A stretch of DNA of 64,000 bases from Desulfobacteraceae bacterium (GCA_003818505.1 RPRI01000024.1:37407-101406); one strand, 5' to 3'. Positions 1 through 10,273 are shown, numbered from the stretch's first letter. A program made the numbers and translations. The notes: a model not told the origin generated them from the letters alone.

Positions 1-287
1 AAATACAACCGCGTCTGATGAGGTCGGTGCATAACCGCACACCGGAGAACCAACCAAAAATCAAGCCTTATCATAATTTAATATCAATAAGTTATATTCA
101 TCATTCGACATGTTCGGGATGACAATCAGGACTTTTCATGAAACCGGATTTTTGACTTTTTACCGTGTCGTCATTATTATATAAAAAAATCTTGTTCAAG
201 AAGCGGTTTTTTTATAAAATCAGTCATAATGGCATCGTAATAAATCGAAAATCCGTTCGCATATGACTTTTTACGAATCAATTAATA
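1..287. other. Intergenic region upstream of clpS
   Basis: No convincing coding sequence, RNA gene or strong hairpin is visible in this AT-rich stretch. It presumably holds the clpS promoter, but no confident -35/-10 pair could be chosen. Confidence 0.4.
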
Positions 288-641
288 ATGATGGCTTTGC
301 AAAAAATTGCATATTATACAATTATGGGTGATAATATAAGTCCTGAAATTGAAGAAAGCGCCCTTTCTGATGTCAGGGATGAGATCAGGGAACCTTCCAT
401 GTACAGGGTGCTTATTCACAATGATGATTACACAACCATGGATTTTGTCGTCGAGATACTGATGACCGTATTTCAAAAATCCATGGAGGAATCGATCCTT
501 ATTATGTTAAATGTTCACAGGCAGGGGAGAGGAATGTGCGGTATGTACACTCTAGAGGTGGCGGAGACGAAAATGAATTCCGTGCACGCACTTGCCCGTG
601 AAAAAGGTTTTCCATTGAGATGTTCCGTTGAGAAGGAGTAG
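288..641 (+). CDS. clpS: ATP-dependent Clp protease adaptor ClpS
   Basis: Adaptor that binds N-terminal destabilising residues (N-degrons) and delivers those proteins to ClpA of the ClpAP protease in the cytoplasm. The protein has the ClpS core: the YRVLIHNDDYTTMDFVV segment with the conserved NDDYT substrate-pocket motif, then the VHRQGRGMCG stretch. Length of 117 residues from the first ATG is near the family norm of about 100. The start is uncertain: ATG 288 and ATG 324 are both in frame and neither has a good ribosome binding site. The alternative start gives 105 residues, closer to the family. It lies 5 bases before clpA and heads the clpS-clpA-aat group, which supports the assignment. 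Confidence 0.95.
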   Translation: MMALQKIAYYTIMGDNISPEIEESALSDVRDEIREPSMYRVLIHNDDYTTMDFVVEILMTVFQKSMEESILIMLNVHRQGRGMCGMYTLEVAETKMNSVHALAREKGFPLRCSVEKE

Positions 642-646
642 GTCAA

Positions 647-2968
647 ATGATTAGTAAGGAACTGAGTGCAACACTCGGCCTTGCCGTGAAGGAGGCAAAA
701 AGAAGGCGCCATGAATATGTCGGGACCGAGCATCTCCTTTTTGCTATTCTGCACGACACCGCAGGCGTTGAGATAATCGAAAACTGCGGCGGAGATGTTA
801 AGAACCTTTTTAATTCTCTCGAAAACTTCTTCAAGATGAGAGTCGAGACAGCTCCGGACGGCGTCAAGTATGTTATACAGCAGACAACCGGCTTCCAGAG
901 GGTAATACAGAGAGCTTTTAACCATGCCCGTTCCGCGGAAAAGCAGGAGGTAGAAGTCGGGGATATACTTGCATCCATATTCGAAGAAAAGGATTCCTAC
1001 GCGGAGTATTTCCTCACCCTTGAAGGAGTTACCCGTCTCGATGTTCTGAATTACATATCCCATGATATTCAGAAAACCGGTCAGCAGGAAGAACAGGGCG
1101 GTTTAGCCAAAACTGAAAAGACAGACAAGAAGAAGAAATCCGAATTCCTGGAATCATTTACAACGGATCTTGTTAAAATGGCTGCGGAGGGGAAACTAGA
1201 TCCTCTCATCGGCCGTGATCTGGAGATAGAAAGAACTCTCCAGGTGCTTTGCAGAAGAAGAAAAAACAACCCCGTATTTGTCGGCGATCCGGGGGTAGGG
1301 AAAACCGCCCTTGCCGAGGGACTCGCTCAGAAAATATTCAAAGGGGATGTTCCTGACGCTCTCAAAGATGTCCGTATTTATTCTCTTGACCTTGGGTCTC
1401 TCCTTGCCGGCACGAAATTCAGGGGCGATTTTGAGCAGAGGATGAAAGGTGTTATTTCGGAGCTTCAGGGGAAAAAAGACTCCATCCTCTTCATCGATGA
1501 AATACATACAATAGTCGGGGCCGGCGCGACCAGCAGCGGCTCAATGGATGCATCAAATATTTTAAAGCCCGCTCTTGCAACAGGAGAGCTGCGCTGCATA
1601 GGGTCAACGACCTACGAGGAATATAAAAACTATTTTACAAAAGACAGGGCATTGTCACGACGCTTCGAAAAGATAGAAGTTCCGGAGCCGACGATCCCGG
1701 AAACCATCCGTATATTGAAAGGTCTCAAATTAAATTATGAGGAGCATCACGGCATTGAATATGCCGATACGGCCTTAAAGGCGGCGGCCGAACTTTCGGC
1801 AAAGCATATAAACGACAGATATCTTCCTGATAAGGCTATCGATGTTATAGACGAAGCCGGTGCCTTTGTTAAATTTTCAGGCTCAACGCACAGGAAAAAG
1901 ATTCATCCTGCCGACATCGAAAAGATAGTGGCGAAAATGGCAAGGATACCCGAAAACAGCGTGTCGGCTTCAGACAGGTCGAAGCTTGAGAATCTCGGGG
2001 AGAGGCTTAAAGGGGTTGTCTTCGGCCAGGACGAAGCTATAAAATCGCTCGTGACATCGATCAAGCGTTCAAGGGCGGGGCTCGGGATTCCGTGCCGTCC
2101 TATCGGGTCGTTTCTATTTACGGGACCTACCGGCGTCGGGAAGACGGAGGTGGCAAAACAGATCGCAGCAATCATGGGGATAGAGTTCATGAGGTTTGAC
2201 ATGAGCGAATATATGGAAAAGCATGCCGTTGCCCGCCTTATAGGTGCGCCCCCAGGCTATATAGGTTTTGACCAGGCCGGTCTTCTGACGGACGGCGTGC
2301 GTAAACACCCTCACTGCGTCCTGCTCTTTGACGAAATAGAAAAAGCCCATCAGGACCTTTTCAATATTCTTCTCCAGGTTCTTGACCATGCTACTCTTAC
2401 AGACAACAACGGGAAGAAGGCCGATTTCAGGAATGTGATAATAATCATGACATCTAATGCCGGGGCGCGTGAAATGAGCGCCCAGACAATAGGTTTCGGA
2501 GAGGTCAGGTATGACCCGGAAAGCAAGGGGAAAAAAGCGGTGGAGAACATTTTCAGCCCCGAATTCAGAAACCGGCTTGATGATATGATCAATTTTAAAC
2601 CTCTTACCCCGGTAATAATGGAACTAGTGGTCGATAAGTTCATGGCCGAGCTTAAAGAGCAGCTTGCGGCAAAAAAAGTTTCCCTCTCATACTCCGGAGA
2701 ATTAAGAACCTGGCTTGCAAATAAAGGATATGATCCGAGATACGGAGCAAGGCCTCTTTCGAGGGTTCTTCAGACTGAAATCAAGGATATTCTTTCGGAT
2801 GAGATCCTGTTCGGCAGGCTTCAGAAAGGCGGCAGCGTCAGTCTCGATCTTTTCGATGGCAAGCCTTCTTTCGCTTTTTTCCATGCATCTTATCTGCCTG
2901 CCGGCAAGCATGCAAAAGCAGCCTGCGGTCCGATTTTGGAGGAGAAGCCGGAAACTGTCGGCGCTTAA
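647..2968 (+). CDS. clpA: ATP-dependent Clp protease ATP-binding subunit ClpA
   Basis: AAA+ unfoldase that docks on the ClpP peptidase and, with ClpS, degrades N-degron proteins. At 773 residues it matches ClpA. It has an N-terminal Clp-N double repeat (about 1-140), a charged linker, AAA domain 1 with Walker A GDPGVGKT (213-220), and AAA domain 2 with Walker A GPTGVGKT (493-500) followed by the ClpB D2-small domain. The long ClpB middle coiled coil is absent, which separates it from ClpB. A GGAG ribosome binding site lies just upstream and overlaps the end of clpS, so the two are probably co-translated. The C-terminal tail (about 735-773) is low in motifs. No clpP is in the window. Confidence 0.96.
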   Translation: MISKELSATLGLAVKEAKRRRHEYVGTEHLLFAILHDTAGVEIIENCGGDVKNLFNSLENFFKMRVETAPDGVKYVIQQTTGFQRVIQRAFNHARSAEKQEVEVGDILASIFEEKDSYAEYFLTLEGVTRLDVLNYISHDIQKTGQQEEQGGLAKTEKTDKKKKSEFLESFTTDLVKMAAEGKLDPLIGRDLEIERTLQVLCRRRKNNPVFVGDPGVGKTALAEGLAQKIFKGDVPDALKDVRIYSLDLGSLLAGTKFRGDFEQRMKGVISELQGKKDSILFIDEIHTIVGAGATSSGSMDASNILKPALATGELRCIGSTTYEEYKNYFTKDRALSRRFEKIEVPEPTIPETIRILKGLKLNYEEHHGIEYADTALKAAAELSAKHINDRYLPDKAIDVIDEAGAFVKFSGSTHRKKIHPADIEKIVAKMARIPENSVSASDRSKLENLGERLKGVVFGQDEAIKSLVTSIKRSRAGLGIPCRPIGSFLFTGPTGVGKTEVAKQIAAIMGIEFMRFDMSEYMEKHAVARLIGAPPGYIGFDQAGLLTDGVRKHPHCVLLFDEIEKAHQDLFNILLQVLDHATLTDNNGKKADFRNVIIIMTSNAGAREMSAQTIGFGEVRYDPESKGKKAVENIFSPEFRNRLDDMINFKPLTPVIMELVVDKFMAELKEQLAAKKVSLSYSGELRTWLANKGYDPRYGARPLSRVLQTEIKDILSDEILFGRLQKGGSVSLDLFDGKPSFAFFHASYLPAGKHAKAACGPILEEKPETVGA

Positions 2969-3045
2969 CCGGAAACAAGAGATAACAGGCAAGATATCCA
3001 CGTCAGGCGGAAAACCTGCAGCTTGAACCGAAACGCGAGCGCATT

Positions 3046-3135
3046 CCCCGACCGCTCTGCGGCGGGGTTAGCGAGCAAATTAAAAACAGATGATATTCCT
3101 TACGGTGAAGATTCCCCGACCGCTCTGCGGCGGGG
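3046..3135. repeat. Two copies of a 22-bp GC-rich imperfect palindrome after clpA
   Basis: Identical 22-base units at 3046-3067 and 3114-3135 begin CCCCGACCGC and end GCGGCGGGG, so each can fold into a short hairpin. They are direct repeats 68 bp apart in the clpA-aat gap. There is no T-run behind either, so they look more like REP-type palindromes than terminators, though they could stabilise the clpA mRNA end. Confidence 0.6.
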
Positions 3136-3231
3136 AGCTTCAAACTTGTGACTGAAGCATAATGTAAAACTTAACGCTTTTGTTACCGGAAACAGGAAAC
3201 CACAAATAAGAAACCAGAAACTATATTGTCA

Positions 3232-3954
3232 ATGCCGGTATATCGTCTCACCGAAGAAATAATTTTCCCTCCTCCCCAACTTGCGGACAAAACCGGCCTT
3301 CTTGCGATCGGAGGAGATCTTTGTGAAGAGAGGCTACTTCTTGCCTACAGTCTCGGAATATTTCCCTGGTATTCGGAAGATGAACCGATCCTCTGGTGGT
3401 CTCCGGACCCCCGTCTTGTTCTTTATCCCGGTAAGATCAGGATTTCAAAGAGCCTTGAAAAAATCATAAAAAAACAGGTATTTGATATAACTTTTGATTC
3501 GGCTTTCGAACAGGTGATTAATCTGTGCAGCAGTGCCGGAGGAAGGGAAGATAAAGGAACCTGGATTCTTCCTGAGATGATAGATGCCTATTGCGCGCTT
3601 CATGAAACTGGTTTTGCCCATTCGGTTGAAGCGTGGAGAGACGGAACTCTTGCGGGCGGTCTTTATGGTGTTTCTCTTGGAAGATGCTTTTTCGGAGAGT
3701 CGATGTTTGCCCTTGAGAGCAATGCCTCAAAGGTCGCCTTTGCCCGCCTTGTAAAATATCTTAAAGAAAACTCTTTTGATCTTGTCGACTGCCAGGTTTC
3801 AACCGGGCATCTGAAGCGCTTCGGAGCGGAAGAGATTCCAAGGAGCCTTTTTTTAAAGCTGTTGAAAAAATCCCTTGAATCACCCACGATGAAAGGGAAG
3901 TGGAGTTATTCCAGTAAAAGGGTTGCCGTTACCGGTTTTTATGCTGATGAATAA
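3232..3954 (+). CDS. aat: Leucyl/phenylalanyl-tRNA-protein transferase
   Basis: Adds Leu or Phe from aminoacyl-tRNA to proteins with N-terminal Lys/Arg, creating the N-degron read by ClpS. Family signatures are plain: GIFPWY and WWSPDPR in the first third and FFGESMF in the middle, with a total of about 240 residues as expected. ATG 3232 is preferred; an in-frame TTG at 3226 adds two residues. Neither has a strong Shine-Dalgarno. Together with clpS and clpA it makes a complete tag-and-deliver module. The last 26 bases overlap the convergent sigma-54 regulator gene. A second, orphaned copy of this gene's 3' end lies at 12218-12307, on the far side of the catabolic block. Confidence 0.95.
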   Translation: MPVYRLTEEIIFPPPQLADKTGLLAIGGDLCEERLLLAYSLGIFPWYSEDEPILWWSPDPRLVLYPGKIRISKSLEKIIKKQVFDITFDSAFEQVINLCSSAGGREDKGTWILPEMIDAYCALHETGFAHSVEAWRDGTLAGGLYGVSLGRCFFGESMFALESNASKVAFARLVKYLKENSFDLVDCQVSTGHLKRFGAEEIPRSLFLKLLKKSLESPTMKGKWSYSSKRVAVTGFYADE

Positions 3955-5287
3955 TGCCATACTGCTTAATTTTATTGTACAACGTAGCTATTGAAATGCC
4001 CAGTTCCCGTGCAGCCATATGTTTTCCCTTTACTGAATTTTCGTAACGGTTCAGAGCCTTGCTGATGAGTTCACGTTCAGAAGTCTTTACAAGGTCGGAC
4101 AATTCAGATGCTTTTCCATGCCGGTCCTTGATTATGGGAAGATGTTCAGCCTCTATCTGACCATTATCACAACTATTGGCGGCAAATTCTATGATGTTGA
4201 ACAATTCCCTGACATTACCCGGGAATTTGTACTTTGACAAAATTTCTATTGCTGCTGGAGCAATAGTCAGCGTCCGGTGAAATATCCGGCTGAACTTCTT
4301 TAGATAGTGATTGATAAGGCAGGGGATGTCCTCGGGGTGGCTGCGCAATGGCGGTATTTCGAAGTGTACCACATTAAGCCGGTAAAAAAGGTCGCTGCGG
4401 AATTTCATGCCGGCAATAAGCTGATTGATATCCTTATTCGTAGCCGATATGATTCTTACATCGACTTTGATCGGTTTTGTTCCCCCTACTTTTATAAACT
4501 CATGACTTTCAAGTACCCGCAGGATTTTTGATTGCATATCCAGTTCCATATCGCCTATTTCGTCGAGAAAGAGCGTGCCGTTATTTGCAATCTCGAAAAG
4601 CCCTATTTTGCCTCCCTTTTGGGCTCCCGTAAATGCGCCCTCTTCATACCCGAACAGTTCGCTTAAAAACAGCTGGGACGAAAAAGCGGCGCAATTTACA
4701 GCAACAAATGACCCTTCCTTTCTTGTGCTGGCATTATGTATGGCGTGTGAGAACAATTCTTTTCCCGTTCCGCTTTCACCGGTAATCATGACAGATGCAT
4801 CGCTGAAACTTATGCGCTCTATCTGTTTTTTTATTTTTTCAATGGGGATGCTTATGCCGATAACGTCATCAAGAGAATGTGATGCCTTGTGAAATTCTTT
4901 AATTTTTGAGGAATAGCTCGTGATCCTGTTGCTTAAACTGACAATTTCTGTAATGTCGTGCAGCACAGATATCCCGCCGATGATTACGGAATTGATAATG
5001 ATAGGATGAACATCTGCGATATATTCGATATTATCCACTTTTCGCCTGATACCCCGCAATGGGCGGCCTGTTTTAAGGGCATCAGGCAATCTTGCGCCTT
5101 TTCGGACGTCGCCTACGTATTTCCCCAAAATATCTTTTTGCTTTACACCGGTAAGACGGGAGTATTCATGGTTGACAAAAAGGACGATGCCGTTACGGTC
5201 GCTGATCAGAATCGCATCTTTGACGGAATTGAAAATAAGATTAAACAAGGGATCTTTGCTTATCTCAATGAGATTGGATTCCATCAA
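3929..5287 (-). CDS. PAS-domain sigma-54-dependent transcriptional activator
   Basis: NtrC-family enhancer-binding protein of 452 residues, predicted to open sigma-54 promoters. An N-terminal PAS sensor (about 11-115) replaces a phosphorylation domain, so the signal is probably a small ligand. The AAA+ core has Walker A GESGTGKE (170-177), the sigma-54 contact loop GAFTGA (217-222) and Walker B around GTLFLDEIGD (237-246). A Fis-type helix-turn-helix (KHMAARELGISIATLYNKI) ends the protein. It is divergent from the CoA-transferase/TRAP operon, which has a sigma-54 promoter at 5537-5551, so it is very likely that operon's activator. Its 3' end overlaps aat on the opposite strand by 26 bp. Confidence 0.93.
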   Translation of the reverse strand: MMESNLIEISKDPLFNLIFNSVKDAILISDRNGIVLFVNHEYSRLTGVKQKDILGKYVGDVRKGARLPDALKTGRPLRGIRRKVDNIEYIADVHPIIINSVIIGGISVLHDITEIVSLSNRITSYSSKIKEFHKASHSLDDVIGISIPIEKIKKQIERISFSDASVMITGESGTGKELFSHAIHNASTRKEGSFVAVNCAAFSSQLFLSELFGYEEGAFTGAQKGGKIGLFEIANNGTLFLDEIGDMELDMQSKILRVLESHEFIKVGGTKPIKVDVRIISATNKDINQLIAGMKFRSDLFYRLNVVHFEIPPLRSHPEDIPCLINHYLKKFSRIFHRTLTIAPAAIEILSKYKFPGNVRELFNIIEFAANSCDNGQIEAEHLPIIKDRHGKASELSDLVKTSERELISKALNRYENSVKGKHMAARELGISIATLYNKIKQYGIIHQHKNR

Positions 5288-5394
5288 TTTATCTGATGTT
5301 ATGGCAACAACGTTTTCGCTCAGGACAGGAACCTCCTGGAAACGGCTTCTTCTTATAATAAACCAGTGTAATTTACATAATTATAGAAAGTTTA

Positions 5395-5406
5395 TAGAAA
5401 TTTCTA
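5395..5406. promoter_or_regulatory. Candidate upstream activator site for the sigma-54 regulator
   Basis: A perfect 12-bp palindrome TAGAAATTTCTA, with a nearby second half-site TATAGAAAG about 12 bases upstream. It sits about 140 bp upstream of the sigma-54 promoter at 5537 and between the divergent genes, the usual place for enhancer sites. Short AT-rich palindromes occur by chance, so this is only a candidate. Confidence 0.35.
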
Positions 5407-5536
5407 CGCATACTGTCAATTAATTTATTTTCCGTGACATCTTCATGGATTTTCCATTTCAGAAGGGAGGCGCGATCCCGCTTCCATTCTCATTCCTGTA
5501 AACACTGATGTTTGCTTTAATAACTCTTGTTATAAG

Positions 5537-5551
5537 TGGCACACATGTTGC
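5537..5551 (+). promoter_or_regulatory. Sigma-54 (-24/-12) promoter of the catabolic operon
   Basis: The sequence TGGCAC-ACATG-TTGC has the exact -24 and -12 blocks with the required 5-base spacer. Transcription would start near 5563, leaving a leader of roughly 110 bases before the CoA-transferase ATG at 5676. The neighbouring divergent gene encodes a sigma-54 activator, which strongly supports the call. Confidence 0.88.
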
Positions 5552-5675
5552 TTAAAATTATTTGTTTATCAGATTAAGATAATCAAAATTATGCTGCTTC
5601 TCAAGCAGCGGTCGTCGCCCTCCGGGCGGTTTGTCAAACCAGTAACTTTCGAGACTGTTAAGATAATAAGGATGC

Positions 5676-6890
5676 ATGTCGATGAAAAGTAACGATAGCG
5701 CAAAAGGCGCCTTGATGAATCTTCGCGTACTCGACCTTACCCGTGTTCTTGCCGGTCCTTACTGTTCGTTGATTCTTGGGGACCTTGGCGCTGATATCAT
5801 CAAGATAGAAACCCCGGGCTTGGGCGATGACAGCCGTTCGTACCCTCCTTTTATCGGCGCTGAAAGCGCCTACTTCATGAATCTTAACAGAAACAAGCGC
5901 AGCATTACTCTTGATCTCAAAACGCCGGAAGGCAAGGGCGTGTTTCTGGACCTTGTAAAATGCTCCGATGTTGTCATAGAAAATTTCAGGCCTGGAACAA
6001 TGGGGAAAATGGGTCTGGGTTATGAGGATCTGTCAAAGGAAAATCCCTTGATCGTTTATTCCTCCATCTCGGGTTTCGGGCAGTACGGGCCGTATCGCGA
6101 TCTGCCCGGATACGACATTATCGGTCAGGCCATGGGAGGCATTATGAGTGTTACAGGATGGCCAGACAGTCCGCCGACGCGAACAGGAACGGCCATAGCC
6201 GATATTCTTGCCGGACTCAGCTCCTGCATAGGCATACTGAGCGCCCTCATGGCCCGCAAAAATATCTCCCGCGGACAGCATGTGGACGTCTCTCTTGTGG
6301 ATTCCGTTGTATCGGCAATGGAGACTATTATACAGATATATCTTGTTGAACAGAGAGAGCCGCAGAGGGTCGGGAACCGGTACGAGTTCATATATCCCTA
6401 TGATTCATTTCAAGCGAAAAACGGCTGGGTAGTCATAGGCATAGGCAACGATAAACTTTGGAAGGAATTCTGCAGCGCCGTCGGTATGGAGTATCTGCTT
6501 GAAAATGAAGATTATAAAACGAATATCAGCCGTGTCAGGAATTACGCACGCGTAAAGCAAATTGTCGAAGAGTGGACCCTTAACCAAAGTGTAAAGGATA
6601 TTGTCGACTTCCTGTTGAAACATAAGATCCCATGCGCGCCCATTTACGGAGTGAAAGATATCGTGGAAGACGAACATATTGCAAAGGCGAGGGGGATGAT
6701 TGTTGATGTCGATCATCCGAAGGCAGGATCGATGAAAGTAATCGGTTTACCGATAAAGCTTTCCCATACGCCTGCCAAAATCCAGACTCCTGCTCCTCTT
6801 CTGGGCCAGCATACCGACGAAATTTTGCGGGAGGTATTGTTATACCCGGAAGAAAGAATACAGCGCCTGCGGCGGAATAATATCTTTTAA
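5676..6890 (+). CDS. CaiB/BaiF (class III) CoA-transferase
   Basis: Family III CoA-transferase of 404 residues, moving CoA from a donor thioester to a carboxylic acid. The N-terminus MNLRVLDLTRVLAGPYCSL and the following GADIIKIE and NRNKRSITLDLK segments are diagnostic. The conserved active-site aspartate should be the one in GTAIADILAG. An AAGGA ribosome binding site precedes ATG 5676; a second ATG lies two codons on. First gene downstream of the sigma-54 promoter. With the TAXI-TRAP importer and the dehydrogenase/BKACE pair that follow, it probably activates or recycles the acyl-CoA of an imported carboxylate. The actual acid cannot be read from the sequence. Confidence 0.93.
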   Translation: MSMKSNDSAKGALMNLRVLDLTRVLAGPYCSLILGDLGADIIKIETPGLGDDSRSYPPFIGAESAYFMNLNRNKRSITLDLKTPEGKGVFLDLVKCSDVVIENFRPGTMGKMGLGYEDLSKENPLIVYSSISGFGQYGPYRDLPGYDIIGQAMGGIMSVTGWPDSPPTRTGTAIADILAGLSSCIGILSALMARKNISRGQHVDVSLVDSVVSAMETIIQIYLVEQREPQRVGNRYEFIYPYDSFQAKNGWVVIGIGNDKLWKEFCSAVGMEYLLENEDYKTNISRVRNYARVKQIVEEWTLNQSVKDIVDFLLKHKIPCAPIYGVKDIVEDEHIAKARGMIVDVDHPKAGSMKVIGLPIKLSHTPAKIQTPAPLLGQHTDEILREVLLYPEERIQRLRRNNIF

Positions 6891-7036
6891 TATGTAGATA
6901 AGTTTACTCCTGTATTTATTTCAGGAAGCAAAAGATAAAATAATCATGGTGTTTGTGTCCGGACCGGATTTTTACGACCATTGCATGACAAACTGTTCCG
7001 AATTTATTTAAAAAACGAGAAAGGAGGATTTGTACC

Positions 7037-8020
7037 ATGAGGTTAAATCGTAATTTTGCAGTGATTACCATGCTGGCGTTCGCACTGATCAGCGCACCTG
7101 CTGTCGGGCAAACGGCAGAAACCAGGATATCCATCGGGGGAAACGGCGTCGGGGGTGTTTATTATCTTTATTCGGGCGCTCTGGCCAACATTATAAGCTC
7201 AAAAGTTCCAAATGTTCAGCCGACAGTTGAAGTATGTCCCGGGTCATCGGTAGAACATATATTAAGAATGCAGATAAACGATCTTCAAATCGGTCCGGCT
7301 ATGAACGACGTGGTGTATCAATCCACAAAGGGGATCAGCCGTTTTAATAAGGTGCAGGATAAAATAAGAACACTTTTTATGATGTACCCGGCAGAACTCC
7401 AGGGTGTTGCCCTGGAAAAAGATGCTCTGACAACTCCGAAATCTCTGGTAGGTAAAAGAGTTTCTATCGGAAATCCGGGAACCGGAACAAGTGTAATGAC
7501 CGCAGCTGTTCTTGAAGCTCTTGGCATAAGCTTAAAGAGCATGAAACTGCAGAATCTGAACTGGAATGAGGGCGCAGAAGCGATAAGAAATGACTCGCTT
7601 GATGTCCAGTTTGGAGCAATTGCAGCGCCTGCGCCCTTTATCATGGATTTGTCGGCAACACATAAAGTTGCCCTGATAAACTTCAGCGATGAAGAATTGG
7701 CGAAGATAAATGCAAAATACGATTATTACGCTCCTTTGACCATCAAGGCGGGAACATATCCGAATATCAAGATTGATGTAAAAACACCCGGTATTTGGAA
7801 TTCCATGCTGGCTACTGCTGATTTGTCTGACGAACTGGCTTATCAAATCACAAAAGCGGTTTATGAAAATATTCCTGCACTACAGAAAGTGTATAAAGGC
7901 GCCGGTTGGGCTACTCCGGAAAACACAATGAAATTTGCTATAGCTCCCCTGCACCCTGGGGCGGTTAAATACTATAAGGAAAAAAAGGTGGCCATTCCTG
8001 AAAAATTAATGCCGAAATGA
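7037..8020 (+). CDS. TAXI-family TRAP transporter solute receptor
   Basis: Periplasmic substrate-binding protein of 327 residues from the TRAP-associated extracytoplasmic immunogenic (TAXI) family. It begins with a signal peptide (basic MRLNRN, hydrophobic core, cleavage near PAVGQTAE), followed by the TAXI hallmark GGNGVGGVYYLYSGALANI and a GNPGTGTSVM ligand-site segment. An AAGGAGG ribosome binding site precedes the ATG. It precedes the fused permease gene, and a 10-bp stem-loop in the gap could lower permease expression relative to the receptor, a common arrangement. Likely ligand: a carboxylate, inferred from family and operon. Confidence 0.95.
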   Translation: MRLNRNFAVITMLAFALISAPAVGQTAETRISIGGNGVGGVYYLYSGALANIISSKVPNVQPTVEVCPGSSVEHILRMQINDLQIGPAMNDVVYQSTKGISRFNKVQDKIRTLFMMYPAELQGVALEKDALTTPKSLVGKRVSIGNPGTGTSVMTAAVLEALGISLKSMKLQNLNWNEGAEAIRNDSLDVQFGAIAAPAPFIMDLSATHKVALINFSDEELAKINAKYDYYAPLTIKAGTYPNIKIDVKTPGIWNSMLATADLSDELAYQITKAVYENIPALQKVYKGAGWATPENTMKFAIAPLHPGAVKYYKEKKVAIPEKLMPK

Positions 8021-8035
8021 ACTGCTGAAGAAGAA

Positions 8036-8073
8036 CAGGGACCGGATGAATCCTTCATAATGGCCGGTCCCTG
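8036..8073 (+). terminator. Intra-operon stem-loop between TAXI receptor and permease
   Basis: CAGGGACCGG (8036-8045) pairs perfectly with CCGGTCCCTG (8064-8073) around an 18-base loop. No T-run follows, so it is probably an mRNA-stabilising or partial-termination hairpin that keeps receptor transcripts in excess rather than a full terminator. Confidence 0.6.
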
Positions 8074-8238
8074 CATCATTATCGGTTCCGGATGTTTTAA
8101 CAATGAATGAAAGCTCTTCGGGCTGTTTCGACAGGCAGTGATCGCCTGATAAAAAGCTCCGGCAGGCCGCATGGTATGAATTGACAGGATGACATCATAA
8201 GTCATGTTTCCGGAAGACCCAGGAAGGAATCTTTTATT

Positions 8239-10113
8239 ATGGATAATCTCAAATATGAAGCCCTTGTTGCTAAACTCGTCATGGCGATCAGTATAGCTCT
8301 GGTGCTGTTTCACACATTTACCGCTGGAATTGCCATGCCTACCGCATTTCTGCAACGCGGCGTACATCTTACCTTTGTCCTGGTGCTTTCTTTTTTAATG
8401 ATACCTTTTCGAAAGCGCCCTGACAAAAAAATATCGCTTATTGACTGGTTTCTTGCCTTCCTGTCGCTCGCTTCAGGTCTGTACATAACGGTTTTTTATG
8501 AAGATATTCTCTACCGCATGGGGATGCTGACCCCGGTGGATATCATTGTAGGCTGGATTATCATATTTCTGGTACTGGAGCAGGCAAGGCGGGCTGCGGG
8601 AAATGTTCTGGTCATCATTGCCGCTCTTGCTGTTATTTATCCTCTTGTAGGCGGCTATATTCCCGGGATATTGGGTAACCGGGGCTACGGGTTCGGCCGC
8701 GTAGCGTCCCAGATGGCAATGTCTCTGGAAGGGATATTCGGCGCCCCGTTGGGAGTGTCGGCGGAGTTTATCGTATTATTCATTTTTCTGTCATCGCTTT
8801 TAGGTCAGTGCGGCATGGGAGAATATTTGCTCAAGCTTGCGCTTTCGGTTACAGGCAGATTTGTCGGAGGTCCGGCTAAAACGGCTGTTGTGGCAAGCAG
8901 CCTTTTCGGGACAATATCGGGAAGTGCGGTGGCAAATGTTGTCGGAACCGGGACCTTTACGATTCCCATGATGATTAAGCAGGGTTTCCCGAAGCATTTT
9001 GCCGGCGCGGTGGAAGCCACAGCCTCCACCGGGGGGCAGCTCATGCCGCCTATCATGGGGGCTGCCGCCTTTATAATGGCTCAGATACTGGGCGTTTCGT
9101 ATGTCACCGTCCTTGGCGCTGCAGTTATTCCGGCACTCCTCTATTATTGGTCCATCTTCATGGGAGTACATTTTCATGCATTGAAATTCAAAATGAGTCC
9201 CCTGTCTTCTGAAAATATACCGCCCTTTTTTAAAACTCTTAAAGAAGGCCTTCATTTTCTCATACCGTTAATGCTTTTGCTCATTCTGATGGTTGTCGTT
9301 CGTTACACTATAAACAAGGCTATTTTTTACACTATCCTGGCAACCTATGTTGTGACATTTTTCAATCCGGCGACCCGCATTACATGGCATAAGTTCAAAG
9401 GCGCCTGTCTGGATGCGGCAAAAAACGTCATTACCGTGGCAGGCGCGTGTGCGGCGGCAGGATTAGTGGTCGGAAGCATCACGATGACCGGGATCGGATT
9501 CAAGTTATTTTCAATCATCATGGGCCTTTCCGGTGGCAATCTGATTATTGCCCTTATTTTTATCATGGTGGCTTCGACGATTATGGGAATGGGCGTTCCT
9601 ACTACGGCCTCATACATTATTGTCGCGGTGACGGCGGCCCCGGCTCTGACAGATATGGGAGTTGCCCCGCTGGCTGCTCATTTGTTTGTCTTTTATTATG
9701 CAATCCTTTCCGCAATAACTCCTCCTGTGGCTTTGGCGGCGTTTGCGGCAGGCGGAATAGCCAGCGAGAACCCCACGAAGATCGGCTGGACTGCCGTAGG
9801 ACTTACCGTAAGCGCTTATTTAGTTCCCTTCGCATTTGTATACAATCCTGCTTTGCTGGGATCGGCGCCGGTTCTTGCAATAATTAAAGCGATAATCACT
9901 GCCGTCATCGGAGTAACTGCCATCGCGGCTGCGTGGACGGATTACCTGCTGACTCGGCTCGGAATTATACAGCGTTTGCTGTTTGCCTGCGGCGGTGCTC
10001 TTATCATCATTCCTGGAATGATAACCGATTTGATAGGGCTTGGCTGTTTGCTCACCGCACTTATAGCGAATATACTAGCAAGGAAACGACTCCGTAAAGA
10101 AACCGTAAGCTGA
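8239..10113 (+). CDS. TRAP transporter fused permease (4TM/12TM, DctQM-type)
   Basis: Inner-membrane permease of 624 residues in which the small DctQ-like and large DctM-like subunits are one polypeptide, the usual form paired with TAXI receptors. Many hydrophobic segments are visible; the first four (about 10-130) form the small-subunit part. The large part includes GTISGSAVANVVGTGTF and the GMGVPTTASYIIVA stretch typical of the family. Ribosome binding site AGGAAGG lies before ATG 8239. It uses an ion gradient to drive uptake. Second transport gene of the sigma-54 operon; its partner is the receptor at 7037-8020. Confidence 0.95.
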   Translation: MDNLKYEALVAKLVMAISIALVLFHTFTAGIAMPTAFLQRGVHLTFVLVLSFLMIPFRKRPDKKISLIDWFLAFLSLASGLYITVFYEDILYRMGMLTPVDIIVGWIIIFLVLEQARRAAGNVLVIIAALAVIYPLVGGYIPGILGNRGYGFGRVASQMAMSLEGIFGAPLGVSAEFIVLFIFLSSLLGQCGMGEYLLKLALSVTGRFVGGPAKTAVVASSLFGTISGSAVANVVGTGTFTIPMMIKQGFPKHFAGAVEATASTGGQLMPPIMGAAAFIMAQILGVSYVTVLGAAVIPALLYYWSIFMGVHFHALKFKMSPLSSENIPPFFKTLKEGLHFLIPLMLLLILMVVVRYTINKAIFYTILATYVVTFFNPATRITWHKFKGACLDAAKNVITVAGACAAAGLVVGSITMTGIGFKLFSIIMGLSGGNLIIALIFIMVASTIMGMGVPTTASYIIVAVTAAPALTDMGVAPLAAHLFVFYYAILSAITPPVALAAFAAGGIASENPTKIGWTAVGLTVSAYLVPFAFVYNPALLGSAPVLAIIKAIITAVIGVTAIAAAWTDYLLTRLGIIQRLLFACGGALIIIPGMITDLIGLGCLLTALIANILARKRLRKETVS

Positions 10114-10273
10114 AAAATATTCTGACAGCGGAGATTTGCTTCGTCCCGGCATAAGGCAATAGAAGAGAACAGTAATATGCATCCCTTATCATAAGGCAGC
10201 AGGGAAGAGCCGTTGTAGTTTACATCAGAAGACTTTATTGTCATATTAAGCATAAGACCGGAGGAATTTAATC

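Noticed and set aside
1-287. Remnant of an upstream gene
   Set aside because: No open frame or recognisable motif on either strand.
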